64,000 nucleotides of DNA from Anadara kagoshimensis. Taxonomy: Eukaryota > Mollusca > Bivalvia > Arcoida > Arcidae. Location: NCBI GenBank assembly GCA_021292105.1, contig CM037869.1, forward strand, positions 33,082,835 to 33,146,834. Direction: 5' to 3'. The notes under the pieces were generated by a model. That model saw only the letters and a program-made list of their open reading frames with translations, made no database searches and was not told the DNA's origin. The translations under genes were made by a program, and so were the position numbers. The first letter of the stretch is position 1, and each line of letters starts with the position of its first letter. This document shows, piece by piece, positions 1 to 10,084 of the stretch.

Positions 1-1580
1 TTAGAGTTCAAATTAGATACTTACTCATAATAATTCACATATCAAAAATTCAAGTCTACTTTGTGAGTTAAAAAAGAATTATTCCCCTTGAAAGTTGTCT
101 CCCCTGTCTTGTTCTAACGGCTGTGCAGCCACTTGATATAAACACTTATAACTTTATGCAAATAGTTGATAAAATATGTAAGTTTTGCTTAAATTAAGTC
201 TGATGAAGGGGGTTTTAAATAAACTCATCAATTATAATGATTTGATGCCGGTAACAGAATTAAATGGCAATTGAATAGAAAAGTTTAAAAAAAAATGCAA
301 AATTTCAATGCAATTATACCCTCTAAAATGTGCATTAAAATTTTTTTTACTATAAATTTTTTTCAAAAAGATGCATTTTAAAGAACACATAGAGGTGCAT
401 ATCATATCTGAAAATGAAGATACTTTTGTGGACTGAATTTTGAGTAAATGTCGTTATTGTGACGGAAAACGTGCAAAAATCGGGAAATCCGGGATGAATA
501 GTATTCAAACCGTTTTCCGATTTCGAAAGTAATATTTTTACTGGGGCAACGTTAGCTTGCGTGAAAGGCTCCTTATGTATTTGTTAATCAGAGCCTTTCA
601 CGCCAAAGTTACTACATTTCATTCATTTAATAATTATCAGTTCTTGTACATCTTTATCATACATCGGACAACTCAGACCTGACGCATTGATTAGTTTGAA
701 TAAATAAATAAATACACGATCACTTGTTTTAAATTGTCGGGATTTTAATAAATGAACACTGCAAGGAGGCCTGATGTAGTATCAATAATATCACAAAAAG
801 CCGATAAATATCTATGTAAATATAATACAATAAAGATAAAAATAGCATGACATAATATATTTATTCAGTTCAATAATAGCAGTATCAAATTTAACTTTGA
901 AACATTAAATAAAGTATTTTAAATATTATTGAATCAGTCAAGCTCCCCAAATGCGCCCCCGCCAAGTACTTCACAAATACGTCACTCTGAAGTTGTCAAC
1001 ACGGCTTATTCAAAACAATGATCGCCTTGCAGTCAGATATTTGAGAGATTCTTTTGGATTTACGGCGACGTGACAGATGTGATGTCAGAAAAGATGTTTT
1101 GTAAGAAATGTTTTTTGTTATACCATGTATATTTGCTCCAAAAAACAGTGCAGTTTGAACAATCTTGCCGATTGACAACTTTAATTTCATTCACTCATGG
1201 CAAGCCGGAAGACCTGCCATAAAACTGCAGTAGCTGACGACGCTGTCTCCACATGGAAATTTATTTTTCTTCAATTGCATACCGGTAATTATTAGGCTAC
1301 CGTAGTAAAACTACAATGTCGGAGACAGAGTGATGGTTTTTTCTCTCGGACGATGTTAGAAGTAGGATAATGTACGCTCCATTTATTTAATTTTAATTTT
1401 ATTTGTTTATAAAGCCGCTATTTATTTGGAAAAAAATTCACATGAGTAGTATTCCCATCCCTTGTTTTTGTTTTTTAAGTCAGTGAACTACAAACATTCA
1501 TTAGTTTATAGTCGCGTGATCGTTATCCGAATCAAGTTCGCTCCGTTTCCCGACTTTGATCTTTTAATCACCACATTGTT
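1..1580. other. AT-rich stretch with no supported gene
   Basis: No recognisable coding domain, RNA gene or transposon end was found. The longest reading frame (64 codons on - around 996-1190) matches no family I know. One clear dyad (559-603) is listed separately. Confidence 0.5.
559..603. repeat. short perfect hairpin
   Basis: GCGTGAAAGGCTC (559-571) is repeated inverted and perfect at 591-603 around a 19-base loop. No gene lies beside it. It may be the core of a small MITE or chance; it does not match the histone 3' stem-loop. Confidence 0.6.
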
Positions 1581-1584
1581 TATA

Positions 1585-2290
1585 AATCACGTGACCGCTG
1601 TCCGTCGCTACCTTAAATGCCAGTTTAAGTCTATGTGCAAGACACAAACAGCTAATACCCAAGGAACATTGTATGTATCCTTTAAAAGTTTAATTACTCC
1701 CTTTTTAGCCCCCATCATAACTGATGCACCGCACCGTCTGAACAGTAACCAATAGTTTTCTGGTGATAGTTTTGAAGTCTAAAATCAGAAAATGCTTTGT
1801 CAATTGCCCCTAAAATTCCTTCAGCCTTTGTATTTACCGGTTCTTCCAACTTCAGATACTTAATAACTGGGTAGAAATTTTCAATAACTTTAACCATAAT
1901 TACTCTTCTTTTCAGTTCTGTCTGTCGACCCATCACTAAAAATACTGAGGAAAGGTGAACTATTTATACACCTCGCCACTTCATCACACATACTCCCTGC
2001 TATCTGAGTAATAAAATCACGTGCTGATTTATCATTGCAGTATGTTTGTCCTAGTGAAACACCATTAATAGTCTGAAGTTCAAGTAGTTTTTTTTAAAGT
2101 CTGTAAATTGGCGTTCATTAAAAGCAATAAAATATGCAGTTATGAAAAGATTATCCATTTTGACCAACGAAGCTTAACTAATTTTGATAATTGATTCTTC
2201 CAGTGGGGTTGGCTTGGTATTTTCTTTTTTCTCCATGGCTGCCTTGATAGACAAAGATTCTTTATGATTAACTGAACACATCGTTTTCGA
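1585..2290 (-). pseudogene. hAT transposase fossil, ZNF862-like
   Basis: Read on -, this segment is a degraded relative of the transposase at 52.3-54.1 kb. Shared words include the 'YCSDGA' motif, 'NTKAEGIL', 'AIDKAF', a 'FYPVIKYLK' stretch and, further upstream, the counterpart of 'NDKSAREF'. The frame is broken several times and neither the BED/TTF-type N-terminus nor the hAT C-terminal dimerisation region is present. No terminal repeats are visible, so only a central fragment survives. Its value is comparative: around 1690-1715 it keeps an extra G where the 53.56 kb copy is frameshifted. It ends about 40 bp before the left end of the ISL2EU-like element. Confidence 0.75.
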
Positions 2291-2329
2291 GATGTTCCGG
2301 AACAGCAGGTCTGTCACGTGATCAAAAAT

Positions 2330-2352
2330 CAGGGCATATTTACTTCCGGTTT
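2330..2352 (+). repeat. left terminal inverted repeat of the ISL2EU-like element
   Basis: Starts CAGGGCAT and ends TACTTCCGGTTT, with three central bases that differ from the partner at 8064-8086. The nuclease start codon lies 21 bases further in. Confidence 0.7.
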
Positions 2353-2373
2353 ACTACCACGTGTGCGGCAGCT

Positions 2374-2628
2374 ATGGATTTTCGACAATTTAAAGTTGAT
2401 GAACTGAAGAAACATTTAAAGGAAAGGGGAATTCAATGTAGTTCACATATGCATTCCAGCTGTATTCTTGCGGTCACATAAGTGATGTGAAACTGTCAAA
2501 GACTAACTTACATGTGTATGTTAAAGCTAATTGTATACCGAGACCAGACAGGCTGAGAAACCGTATGAGCCATGGGTGTTGCTGGACAGTACTGGTCCAA
2601 TCTATTCAGGTGGCTGTACATGTGTGGC
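2374..2628 (+). pseudogene. first exon of SAP/SWIM/YqaJ protein
   Basis: The ATG at 2374 opens a SAP-like helix pair, 'DELKKHLKERGI', the DNA-binding motif that begins this family. The frame then stops at a TAA near 2478. In another frame the text continues 'EKPYEPWVLLDS' and 'GGCTCVA', which looks like the start of a SWIM zinc finger (C-x-C). It ends at a good donor site: exon to 2628, GTAAGT from 2629. The second half of the SWIM finger (C-x-H) should lie in the next exon, but I could not find it. SAP, SWIM and YqaJ domains occur in this order in many lophotrochozoan proteins. The start was chosen because it sits immediately inside the terminal repeat. Confidence 0.6.
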
Positions 2629-3256
2629 GTAAGTATTCAAAAACAAACATACTAATTCATGTCCAAACCACAATCCAGATTTGAAACTGACAAAATAAGT
2701 TAAACATGCAAACTTCCACAAAGGAAACAAGTTTGGACTCGTATCCCAAATGGCAGTTATTACCTCAAATGGGAAAATTTCTGAGAATCTTTGTAGTCAA
2801 TATAATAACTGATACAAGATACATTTAATTATTTTTATTGACAGTAAAGAGCATATATTGCACACATAGGCAATGAAGAGAAAACTTGATCACCACGCTT
2901 CTTTGTGGTGATAATTAACATAGAGCTGCTTACATATTAAATTTGTCAAAAGAACAATAACAAGTATACATTTATCTAACAAGTATACATTTATCCAGGC
3001 TTAGCTCTGACTCTAAAAATGTTTGGGTCAAAACATTAGCCAGTGTTAAAATTTAAGAGCCAATTTATATCATGTATGTTGTGAAGTCATTAAAAATAAG
3101 AATAGCAAAATGTGAAATGCAGTTCTTCTTATCTGTGTTTAAATCATATAGATTATATTGATTAACAACAAACTTGTTTTACTTTAAAAATAAAAACCAA
3201 GAAAAAAAATTGGTGATATTCATACACATTAATGAAATTGATAAAACTAACATGTA
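2629..3256 (+). other. intron-like gap with one dispersed repeat
   Basis: Separates the SAP/SWIM exon from the YqaJ segment. It contains a copy (about 2640-2755) of the dispersed repeat also seen at 4920-5045, 34.0-34.3, 38.1 and 39.4 kb. No further exon is recognised. Confidence 0.4.
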
Positions 3257-3890
3257 GAATTACTAACTAGAGGTCAGAGCAGTAATGACTTGTGGTATGA
3301 ACACAGGAAATGACGTATTACTGCCTCTGTAGCTCATTCTGTTCTCAAGCGTAACATGGATAAACTTAAAACTAACAATTATATTGTTAGAAATATATAT
3401 GGAACATCAGTATCTTTCTCAACTTAAGCAACAGAATATGGCAAATTTATGAACCAGGTGGCTTTGAATATGTACGTTACAAAATGTAGAAAACAACATC
3501 AGAAATTTAATTATAATGATTGTGGGCTATTTATATCAAGACAATTCCCATATTTGGCTTGTTCACCTGACAGTAGAGTTAATTGTCTGTGTTGTGGTAG
3601 GGGGTTAGTTGAAATTAAATGTAGTTTCACTCATAGACATAAGACACCCTTGGAAATTGCTAGTAATAATGATTACCATATTTACAGTGATAATGGTGAT
3701 GTAAAGCTTAAAAGAGACACGGCATGGTTTACACAAATTCAGATACAGCTAGGTGTATGTCAATTAAATTATTGTAACTAAGTCATTTTCACATTGAAAG
3801 ATATTGCTATTGACAGAATTTTTTTTGATAAAAGTGAATTTGATAAAATTCAGCAAAAGTCGCATGTATTCTTCAAAAAGTTTTTACTGT
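3257..3890 (+). pseudogene. YqaJ-type exonuclease domain, broken
   Basis: Reads as a YqaJ/lambda-exonuclease-like nuclease domain. In order: 'QSSNDLWYEHRK' and 'RITAS' (the R-I-T-A-S motif), then 'GLFISRQFPYLACSPDS' and 'LVEIKCSF', then 'TAWFTQIQIQL', and finally 'VIFTLKDIAIDRIFFD'. The presumed catalytic D (SPD) and E-x-K (EIK) are kept. In-frame stops occur after 'WYEHRK', in the segment before 3449, and at 3779-3781, where TAA splits 'NYCN' from 'VIFTL' without a frame change. The longest open stretch is 3449-3781 (110 codons). It is the downstream part of the gene begun at 2374. In transposons with this pairing the nuclease is thought to help excision or DNA processing; that role is inference here. 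Confidence 0.75.
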
Positions 3891-3942
3891 GAGTTATAAC
3901 TTTTAACTTCTGTTTTATTGGAGATATTCAGTGTTCAATTAC

Positions 3943-4470
3943 ATATTATACCAGTTTTATATTTACAGCACTAGACGGCCGTTTCGGAATTTTATTCTTT
4001 TTTTAATTAATATATCGAGATGTAACCAGCTATAAGTTAAGTAAGAAAAATTATTTCTACTGTATTTCCATAAATTCAGTGGAAAATACAAGAACAAAGT
4101 CATATTACAAACTTACTTAATAGGCAAAAATATTTTTCATTCATCCAAAAGTGAATTTAATTCTGTACATAGAGCAATTTTTTAACTTTTTAAGAAAATA
4201 ACAAATATAACTATGTCAAAATTTATCCCTTCTGTACCTTCTTACTCTGAACAACTATAAGTGTCATAATTGGAATATTCGTGATGATCACACCTGGAAA
4301 AAAACAAACAACAATGACCTACCTGACCCTAAATTCCCTGATGCAACTTTGAATGAGGCCCAATTGGTGAATAAACTTGATCAAATTTCCAAAAGTTTTG
4401 CAAAATTTCTCTATGTACAGAAGAACTGCACAATAATGTTTTTAATTAAAAATATAATTTTGTTAGGTCG
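3943..4470. repeat. two dispersed repeat fragments
   Basis: 3943-4005 ('CACTAGACGGCCGTTTCGGA' core) recurs at about 56080-56142 on the same strand and in weaker form at 39.12 and 39.58 kb. 4296-4465 recurs inverted at about 14990-15165, including 'CAACAATGACCTACCTGACC'. Neither fragment carries a recognised domain. Confidence 0.6.
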
Positions 4471-4589
4471 TACTCAATTTATCAAAATACAGTATAAGGG
4501 TTTACTTTATTGTGTTACATGTAGCTTTATTATTCATTACCAGTCTCGTAAATGGTACAAGGTCATGCTACTTTTTAACTAAGGGTTTC

Positions 4590-5535
4590 ATTAGATTACA
4601 CAAAAATGCAGCTGTTTTTACCATAGGGTTCATTAAGGGTTTCAGAGACCAACAGATGATTCCAGACAGCAATTTAAATTTTTTTAGTCTCTGAATTGCC
4701 CCCTCCACATGTATTCTTACATTTGCTATAGATCTGGTCTTTCATCTCTCAGCACTAGTCAAGTATTTACCCTTACCCCACTTACACTTTCTTGTAAATG
4801 GAGGAATGGTTAAACGGGTCCTTTTTCAGACAAGAGATCCCTAATTAAAAAACCCCTATCTGCCATAATCTCATCGTCTGGCGAAATTAAGTCGAGAAAA
4901 TCGCTGTTCATAGTAATCATCAAAAACAAACATACTAATCCATGTCCGAATCATAATCCAGAAGTAAAGTAAAAACTTTGGAACTGACAAGTTAGGTTAG
5001 ACACGTGAACTTCCACCAGGGAAGTGAGGCCGGGTGCTCCGGATGTATCTATCAGATACATTTCTTCCCCATAATCTAGACACAAAGTTAAACGCTCCAG
5101 AAGGAGTAATGCTAAGTAGACATTTGAATGTATTATTGGATTTATATGTACTATATGTTCTAGCTTGAAAAATTGGATATCGAGGCTTCTGTACAAAAAA
5201 TTCTGTGCAGTCTATAATTTCTCTAAGTTTGGGGTATTTTAATTTTTTTGAACGTGGCATGTGTTTTTGTACAAGCTGACGTGATGGCCATTGAGTTACT
5301 CTAGAAAAAACCATAGACATGTGAATAGTCCAAGTGTTAAATATTTGTGACACTCTTGTACCAGATATATGAAATATATCTGCTAAAATAAGTACGGGTA
5401 TAGCATGACGTAATCTAATTTATGTTAAAATGTATTTACTCCGTCTAGTCAATTTTCTTCTTGGACCAGGCTTTTTGCCAAGAACCTCACATTGTTTTTT
5501 GTGGAACACTTCCTTTTCCTCTATAGTATTTCAAG
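4590..5535 (-). pseudogene. DDE_Tnp_4-type transposase core, broken
   Basis: Catalytic part of the minus-strand gene of the 2330-8086 element. Reading on -: a basic 'GKKPGPRRKLT' segment, the helix-turn-helix 'VSQIFNTW', the first acidic motif 'IIDCTEFFV' with 'TYSTYKSNNTFKCLL', the second 'NVSDRYI', then 'DEIMADRGF' and 'VRIHVEGAIQRLKKF' with the last Glu. This is the order of the DDE superfamily endonuclease family (DDE_Tnp_4). The longest open piece is 5353-4997 (118 codons). A copy of the dispersed repeat (about 4920-5045) interrupts the gene between the second and third acidic motifs. Further frameshifts and stops are present on both sides. It could not make an active enzyme. Confidence 0.8.
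4920..5045 (+). repeat. dispersed repeat inserted in the transposase
   Basis: Reads 'CATGTCCGAATCATAATCC', then 'GAACTTCCACCAGGGA' and 'GTGAGGCCGGGTGCTCCGG'. Related copies lie at about 2640-2755, 34010-34330 (two), 38085-38220, 39385-39560 and 39785-39880. Here it breaks the DDE gene, so the insertion post-dates that gene. Confidence 0.65.
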
Positions 5536-5539
5536 TTAG

Positions 5540-6138
5540 TACAATTACTAAGTATATGAAATAAACCAAAAGTTATGGTGAGGTTGGGTATACCAGTGTA
5601 ATAGTTTACTTTTTGTCACTAGACGTTATAGTGGACAAGAATGAATTGCATTGGGGCTTTTTATATCATACTGGTTCATAACATTCATTGTAATATCTGT
5701 CTGTACACCGATTGTAACAGTACTGGGTTCTCTGTAAAAGTCCTGTCTTTCCCCGCTTCAATGACTGTACATGTATGTATGGTCTTGTACTATAGCAGGA
5801 GCTGGAATAGAATAACAGCTTGGTTAGAATTAAGAGATTAATAATAAGCATATATATATATATATATACTCTATTAAACTGGACACCTGGTAAAGTGTTT
5901 ACTATCTTGAATCTTTCTATAAAGTTTATTATTACAAATCCATTTAGAAAAGTTTAGGTTTTCTTATTTTTTATATTTATGTACCGGTATTCATTTACAT
6001 GTTTTATTTTTTTTTCAAATCAATCAGAAGCAGACTGATAAAAAGCAGTTAAAATATTTTGTATTCTTTTGTTTATTATTATCATTATTGTTATTATTTG
6101 AGTGTATATGTATTATTATTTATTATTTAAGCAATTAC
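5540..6138 (-). other. intron-like spacer in the THAP/DDE gene
   Basis: AT-rich spacer with a short (TA)n at about 5850-5868 and A/T-rich trinucleotide runs near 6060-6130. No domain on either strand. Confidence 0.4.
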
Positions 6139-6286
6139 CAATATCTTCTGAAATGATCTCAATCTCCTTAACAAATATTGGTGCATCAGTGGTTTGAACA
6201 ATATCACCAGAACCCAAACTTGTATTGTTGTCATTACTGTTTTTGTTACTGTTATCTATCTCAATTTGCTGATCATGTGATGACTC
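6139..6286 (-). pseudogene. probable linker exon of the THAP/DDE gene
   Basis: On -, 148 nt lie between a good acceptor (ATTTCAG before 6286) and a donor (GTAATTG after 6139). They are open in one frame and read as a hydrophilic, Asn/Asp-rich linker ('QQIEIDNSNKNSNDNN', 'IFVKEIEIISEDI'). It lies between the THAP exon (7770-8027) and the DDE core (below 5535) on the same strand, where such transposases have a variable acidic linker. No domain is recognised. The exon call rests on splice sites and openness. Confidence 0.5.
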
Positions 6287-6289
6287 TGA

Positions 6290-7240
6290 AATAAAAAAAA
6301 TGCTATGGTATCACATGTATGTTATTATACAGTGGTGATCACTATGGCATGTTACACTGCATATATTATTTTCTTACACAATGTATACATAGAAAAATTT
6401 AGTATGGTTATATAATGTTTGTAAGGTAAAGGCTAAAGATCCACTGTTATAAAGAAATTGAAAAATAATAAAATATTTCAAAACTACATAACTATGTGTG
6501 TATTATTTTCAGAAAATGTAGCATGAACTTTGTAAATATTGGATGGTGAGTCCAAGGCATCCCCCCTGGCATCATTCAGTCTGGGACAATCAGAACAATA
6601 AAAAAAATCTGTTATGATTTGTAACATTGAATACTTTTGATTTATTTGAAATTTGATAAATAGCTTTATAAACATTAAAGAGTGGTCTCCCCATCAACCA
6701 GTAAATACTGCCATTACATCTAATCAGTTTTTCTCAAATTTAGAATGAATATTATGTTCAAAAGTTTTATTTGTTATTCCACCTATACTGGGAGTCTCGG
6801 ACGTGCCGGCCTGATGACAGCCTTTTGAAGTATCGGGCCACTTTGGGAAGTGGGATGGTTAAGGGTTCTTCAAAAGTACTTAAAACACACTACTCTAAAA
6901 TCTTGAAGTTTTATAATCAATCATTTTATTATTATATATGTAATCACTTTCCTTACTGTTTTAAAGTACATTTATTTCAGCTACAACTTAATATTCGGTT
7001 TTGAGGAGCCGCATCTGACCAATGACTCTAACATTTGTAATCAATAATGACGTTTTTTAAACATTCCTTCAGATATGAAAACCATAGCCTCACAAGACAT
7101 TAGATGAAGCCTTTAAAAATGAATAACCTGTTTCAAAGTAAACTTGTGTGACAAGATATATAAGTTCACAAGCAATTACCAACATAAATTTGAGAATTCA
7201 CTTAGAATTTGTGACTTTTCAGTATCATACAAGGGAAATA
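6290..7240. other. no supported gene
   Basis: Second spacer of the minus-strand THAP/DDE gene. The short frames on both strands show no domain, and no repeat family was identified. Confidence 0.4.
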
Positions 7241-7248
7241 TATCTAGC

Positions 7249-7447
7249 GGTCCGGGTAGCTCAGTGGTAGAGCACTCACCTGTAGTGCACGAGGTGCCGG
7301 GTTTGATCCATGGTCATAACCTGCATTTTTTTCTTTTCTGTTACATTTGGGGGTTCATCTGACCCCGAGAAGTGCCTGACCAACAGGTTTGTCCAATGGT
7401 GGAACCTGATGGTTTCAATTGAAGTGAGTTGAATCAAAAAAAGAAGG
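7249..7447 (+). mobile_element. tRNA-derived SINE
   Basis: The head 'GGTAGCTCAGTGGTAGAGCA' (box A) is followed by a degenerate box B 'GGGTTTGATCC'. A non-tRNA body and an A-rich end ('AAAAAAAGAAGG') follow. The acceptor stem does not close, so this is a SINE rather than a tRNA gene. Confidence 0.7.
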
Positions 7448-7455
7448 GAGAAATG

Positions 7456-7535
7456 TTGCGGTCTGGGTAGCTCAGTGGTAGACCACTCGCCTTAGTGTGA
7501 AAGGTCCAGTGATTGATCGATCTCAAGTCCCACCC
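7456..7535 (+). mobile_element. second tRNA-headed SINE fragment
   Basis: Starts 'GCGGTCTGGGTAGCTCAGTG' about 10 bp after the previous SINE and shares its 'CCTGCATTTTTT' junction. Box B is degenerate ('GTGATTGATCG'). Confidence 0.65.
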
Positions 7536-7769
7536 TGCATTTTTTCTCTTTCTTGTTACATAACCAAGTTCTATCATTTATAAATGAAATGCTTACATCC
7601 CATAATTTACAATTAATATACACGTCAGAAAAAGAATTCTGCTTCTTTGTTTTAAAAAAAGCCGGTGCCTGTATTCTTGGTCAAGACCAGCTTTAATTCA
7701 ATAAAATTTATGATGTTGAATACCTTGCATTGTATGCGGGGTCCTTTTCCGTTTTAGGATTCATGCGTT

Positions 7770-8027
7770 GTCACGGGACACATCAACTCCATAATTATTC
7801 CATAGAAATAATGATGGTACTTCAGAATTATCCTCAAAATGTCGGCTACAAACCCTATGCCATGGTTTCGGGTCGTAATCCAGGGGTCTGCGTATGGCAT
7901 TTAGCTACTTTCTCTTTTTTATGGAAACGGTAGAAAAGACATTTCTCATAAATGGATACTTCTCTGGTGACCTTCGGGTGTCGGCATTACAGCCAGGAAC
8001 TGCGCACCACAGTTTTAATTTTGACAT
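7770..8027 (-). pseudogene. THAP-domain first exon of the DDE transposase, nonsense-broken
   Basis: From the ATG at 8027 the frame reads 'MSKLKLWCAVPGCNAD' (THAP C-x4-C), then 'PEKYPFMRN', then past a stop 'LNAIRRPLDYDPKPWHRVC' and 'SRHFEDNSEVPSLF' (C-x2-H-F). This is the C2CH zinc-binding layout of THAP domains, which bind DNA at transposon ends. The stop (TAG, 7905-7907) stands where THAP domains keep an invariant Trp before Leu, so a TGG to TAG change is the likely cause. The frame otherwise stays open from 8027 to about 7773. The start lies 37 bp inside the right terminal repeat. Downstream exons on the same strand are at 6139-6286 and below 5535. Confidence 0.8.
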
Positions 8028-8063
8028 GCTTATGTTGAAATCAAATTTCGCGTCATTGACGAC

Positions 8064-8086
8064 AAACCGGAAGTACCCATGCCCTG
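8064..8086 (-). repeat. right terminal inverted repeat of the ISL2EU-like element
   Basis: Reverse complement reads CAGGGCAT, three differing bases, then TACTTCCGGTTT, matching 2330-2352 at 20 of 23 positions. It directly abuts the inverted repeat at 8087. Confidence 0.7.
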
Positions 8087-8190
8087 GGTTGCGTTCAGCA
8101 GCGTAGCCTCTAGCCTAGCCGCTAGGTCAAAGATATCTACGCATGTTGAACGATATGCTATCTAGTACAGCTATCCAATATGGCGTCAAT
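8087..8190 (+). repeat. inverted repeat partner of 26531-26667
   Basis: Begins with a 21-bp exact inverted match to 26647-26667 (GGTTGCGTTCAGCAGCGTAG plus one base), continues with repeated 'CTAG/GCTA' words and ends 'CAATATGGCGTCAAT' (8176-8190), again exact at 26531-26545. The two copies face inward and enclose the Myb/SANT gene. They may be ends of one large element or two independent fragments. Confidence 0.6.
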
Positions 8191-9140
8191 CAAATGAATA
8201 TTTCCTTTTCTTGCTTAATGTCTCGGATCTTTGCTTTGCCTTCTTTAATGCCTCGGAATCTGGTATGTAGCGTAATCACCACATCACAAATTAGTTTATT
8301 CAGTTGACATCCGGTGCGCCACTGTTGCCAGGGTAATTAACCCTCTCGCTGCCACGGAACAGTTGAAATTACGTCAGCGCTGTGCCAAGGTTAAAACGTC
8401 ATCATGATTGCGTCATCAAAAATGACGACGTTCAGAGAAAAGGAGAACCTGTCTTCATTCACCTGATTTCATACGTCGTAAAACATTCATCCCAAGGTTA
8501 TTATTTGTCCGATTTTGATGAAATTTTCAATATTTTATGCATCACTAGGTTCATATCTTAAAAAGTATAACTCCAGCATAAAACCAAGTTGAACATAGAG
8601 TTGAATTTCTATTTGGCAAGTAGATCTATCCCGAAATTTTTTTTGACCTGGTAAAATTTATTTTTAACAAAAGTGTATAATGATAATAACCAGGTGATTT
8701 AAATGAGATGCTTATTAATGTTCATGCAACATGAATGTTGAAATGCTATCGAATTCCTTAAATTTTGAGCTAACAGTTTAATTAAAAATTCACTATAAAA
8801 AATTAAGTTGGTCATGATGCAATATTGAAATGTGCATTATACAAGGAGTATTACCGACACCTGTGCCGCCTGATGAAAGTCAAGAATACCGGTGAAATAA
8901 AATCTGCACATGATGGGCAGTAATTAATTTCTATTGTGTATGCTATTAGTGGAGGAGAGTTAGTCATAGATCCGCCTGTAAAAGAAATAAATAATCAAAC
9001 AAGAAATTATGTGCACAATCCGTCAGTTAATTAAAGAGAATTTTAAAGATGGGTTGGAAAAATGATAAAATCAACGCCAAAATGGCATCTAATAGTTTCT
9101 TAAATACAAAGAGGTTATGCAATGGTTTACATATAGAAAT

Positions 9141-9676
9141 ACTGGTAATGAAAAGAACACAATTGCAAAAGTGACAATAACAGGTACACAGATAGATTTT
9201 ATGGATGTTTATTTATTTACATTCAAGATTCAAGTTTGTTTAATTTGATATCAAGTTCAAACAGCTGTTGAAGTAAACACCAAGCAGCAGTCGTGAAACG
9301 ACGATAGTGGCAGTCAGGGCCGTTCGTACAAACCATTTTAGCACATTTCTTTTGAATTAATTTCCTAAGAGGCTTGTTTTCTATTTGGTATATGTTCTAG
9401 ATTAACTGATATTGTTGCGTATAACGTGATATTTCTAAAATTATTGAAGTCTTACCGGAACAGGTATAAAAGATGCACAAATTTATAAATGTACAGTGCA
9501 CTATTTAGCAAGGTTTTTTTATCGTCAGCGACTTTCCTGAAAGCATCCGATTAACTATCTACAGAGGTCATGTATACACGTTTAATGTTTTAAGTTATTG
9601 AATATGAAAGCCGTGATTAATTATTTTCAAGTAAACCGGTAATGAAAAGAACACAATTGCAAAAGTGACAATAGTC
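9141..9676 (+). repeat. direct repeat pair of about 40 bp
   Basis: The segment containing 'GGTAATGAAAAGAACACAAT' and 'TGCAAAAGTGACAATA' occurs at about 9144-9180 and again at about 9640-9676, 496 bp apart. The DNA between holds no recognised gene. Confidence 0.6.
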
Positions 9677-10084
9677 ATACCTCAACATACATGATATTTG
9701 GGGAACATTTTCTGACCCTTAGACATATATAACTTTTATTCACACTGCCGCTGACCGTTAGGGACTGCAACATATATAGATGCTAAAAGCATCCTGATTG
9801 CGAAATATAGCTAGCACAAATCAGATAAAAACATAACTCATTGTTAGTTATGGCTACAGCGTAGATCGATAAGAAGGTAGCATAATCCGTGAAAGTGCAT
9901 TTTTTGGATGATGATGCACAGGAAAACCAACAAGGGACATTTTCTATAGCACAGTGGATCCCTCCCTGATCTCTAACGAGTCCCTTTTTCCTTTTGATAA
10001 CATGCCCATATACAATACAGGCCTGTCGAAAGTTTAACACTAAGAAAACGAATAAGTGCCAATCTGCAGCTCATCTCGGTTCAT

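Larger units (their letters stand above)
2330..8086. mobile_element. two-gene ISL2EU-like DNA transposon (decayed)
   Basis: A 5,757-bp unit bounded by 23-bp terminal inverted repeats that match at 20 positions. Just inside each end a gene starts and reads inward: SAP/SWIM/YqaJ nuclease on + (from 2374) and THAP/DDE transposase on - (from 8027), so the genes converge. From family knowledge, a nuclease of the lambda-exonuclease/YqaJ type paired with a DDE transposase is the reported layout of ISL2EU elements; the assignment is inferred from that pairing. Both genes carry nonsense changes and frameshifts, and a dispersed repeat has landed in the transposase. I see no target duplication: the flanks read AAAAAT on the left and GGTTGC on the right. 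Confidence 0.7.

Noticed and set aside
996..1190. 64-codon frame on - with a Lys/Arg-rich centre
   Set aside because: Its length is expected by chance and no family is recognised, so it was left unannotated.
7249..7325. Functional tRNA gene
   Set aside because: Boxes A and B are present but the acceptor stem does not pair and a SINE body follows. The same applies at 25815, 40400, 43197, 49403 and 56405.
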